Positions 63,691 through 64,000 of a DNA stretch of 64,000 nt are shown piece after piece. A program made the position numbers and the translations under genes. Numbering within the stretch: position 1 is the first letter of the stretch; every line of letters begins with the position of its first letter. Source of the stretch: Brevundimonas naejangsanensis DSM 23858 (GTDB lineage: Bacteria > Pseudomonadota > Alphaproteobacteria > Caulobacterales > Caulobacteraceae); assembly GCF_000421705.1 (NCBI RefSeq), contig NZ_ATXN01000003.1, positions 345,182-409,181 of the forward strand. The letters are read 5' to 3'. The notes under the pieces are model-generated. The model ran no database searches, was not told the origin of the DNA, and saw nothing but the letters and a program-made list of their open reading frames with translations.

Positions 63691-64000
63691 GCATAGCCGA
63701 CACCGTCCGGCGCTTGGTTGAAGCGGGCGCGACGCCTGAGGTGATCGCCATTGCTGTCGAGGCCATCGAACAGGCTGGGCAGAAGAAACCTCGCTCGTCT
63801 GCGGCCGAGCGCCAGGCACGTTATGAGGAGCGCAAGCGTCAGAAAGCGTCAGAGAGCGTCATTTCTGACGTCAGGCCTGACGCTAATTCTGACGCCCAGA
63901 ATGACGCCTCCCTCCCTCTCCCTCCTTCCCCCCAGACCCCCCAACCACCCACACCCTCCCGCGAATATAACCCCCCTATATCCCCCCAAGCCGATCAGCC
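63687..64000 (+). CDS. Partial phage protein, probable replication initiator
   Basis: The visible 104 residues run off the edge. A helical start (ADTVRRLVEAGATPEVIAIA) is followed by a basic RQARYEERKRQKASES region, a repetitive SDVRPDANSDAQNDAS stretch and a Pro/Ser-rich linker. The DNA under the repetitive part is a regular array of CGTCA/TGACG. Position after dnaB and an embedded iteron array suggest the initiator that, like lambda O, carries the origin inside its gene. The function is inferred. Confidence 0.6.
   Translation, partial: MSIADTVRRLVEAGATPEVIAIAVEAIEQAGQKKPRSSAAERQARYEERKRQKASESVISDVRPDANSDAQNDASLPLPPSPQTPQPPTPSREYNPPISPQADQ
63837..63906. repeat. Iteron-like array, candidate phage replication origin
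   Basis: CGTCA occurs at 63837, 63847, 63857 and 63869; its complement TGACG occurs at 63866, 63878, 63890 and 63902. Spacing is 10 bp then exactly 12 bp. A C-rich, almost G-free tract and the AT-rich ATATAACCCCCCTATAT (63964-63980) follow. Confidence 0.6.

Larger units (their letters stand above)
41990..64000. mobile_element. Lambdoid-style prophage, left part (integration, immunity, early replication)
   Basis: From tRNA-Val to the right edge the DNA carries an integrase, excisionase-like protein, dense short overlapping genes, recombination genes, an S24 repressor with Cro-like partner, and replication genes. There is no capsid, tail or lysis gene in the window, so it is a partial view of an element that continues rightward. 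Genes read leftward up to about 53.3 kb and rightward from 58.3 kb, around a central immunity region. Confidence 0.93.

Noticed and set aside
41990..64000. CRISPR array or restriction-modification island in the accessory region
   Set aside because: I found no spaced direct repeats of CRISPR type and no restriction enzyme next to the methyltransferase; gene content is that of a prophage.

Overview
The window looks like GC-rich alphaproteobacterial DNA of the Caulobacterales, most likely Brevundimonas or a close relative. This is inferred from a holdfast-type (hfs) polysaccharide cluster, a methionine synthase split into two genes, a double cold-shock-domain protein, a GcrA homologue on the resident prophage and two families of short intergenic repeats. 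No species can be named from the sequence alone.

Bases 1-41990 are chromosomal. Reading leftward from 4.6 kb is a methionine/one-carbon operon: an ArsR-methyltransferase fusion regulator, metF, the homocysteine-binding half of methionine synthase, and the pterin/B12 half, which runs off the window edge. Next come a D-2-hydroxyacid dehydrogenase, ettA, an esterase lipoprotein, a 2OG-Fe(II) oxygenase, rplM-rpsI, argC, phaC with a coupled membrane protein, a lipoprotein, recJ, two tRNA-Glu genes, a cold-shock protein, a DUF192 lipoprotein and tRNA-Pro. Bases 19.6-27.6 kb hold the holdfast-like export cluster: hfsD, hfsA and hfsB plus two family-2 glycosyltransferases, a flippase and an initiating sugar-phosphate transferase that are joined by stop/start overlaps. 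After tRNA-Ser come an SCP2-like protein, a single-ORF EgtB-EgtD ergothioneine enzyme, small stress-type proteins, a metallo-hydrolase, and the proteostasis block tig / clpP / clpX / lon / hup, interrupted by a cytochrome b561, a HAD phosphatase and a secreted protein.

A prophage begins at tRNA-Val (41913-41989) and continues past the right edge. Its leftward operon (53.3 to 42.1 kb) is a tightly overlapped string: a TetR-like N-terminal-domain protein, many small proteins, a NUMOD4/HNH homing-type nuclease, RecE-like and RecT-like recombination proteins, a DEDDh exonuclease, an HNH protein, a nuclease of the staphylococcal type, an excisionase-like protein and the integrase. The immunity region (53.3-58.3 kb) contains an S24-family CI-like repressor. 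Palindromic operators of the form ATATCGG-N5-CCGATAT lie at both ends. Between them are several membrane or membrane-anchored proteins and a three-gene cassette that looks like toxin, antitoxin and a third partner.

The rightward early operon (from 58.3 kb) is Cro-like, hypothetical, CII-like, an Rmf/GapR-like protein, a RuvC-like resolvase, GcrA, a hypothetical protein, an MT-A70 DNA methyltransferase, a DnaB helicase and a partial gene carrying a regular iteron-like array that is a good candidate replication origin. Structural and lysis genes and the right attachment site lie outside the window. The most interesting leads are the EgtB-EgtD fusion, the iteron array, the phage GcrA plus adenine methyltransferase, the two-ended operator system, the three-gene toxin-antitoxin-like cassette and a P-loop-defective HfsB.
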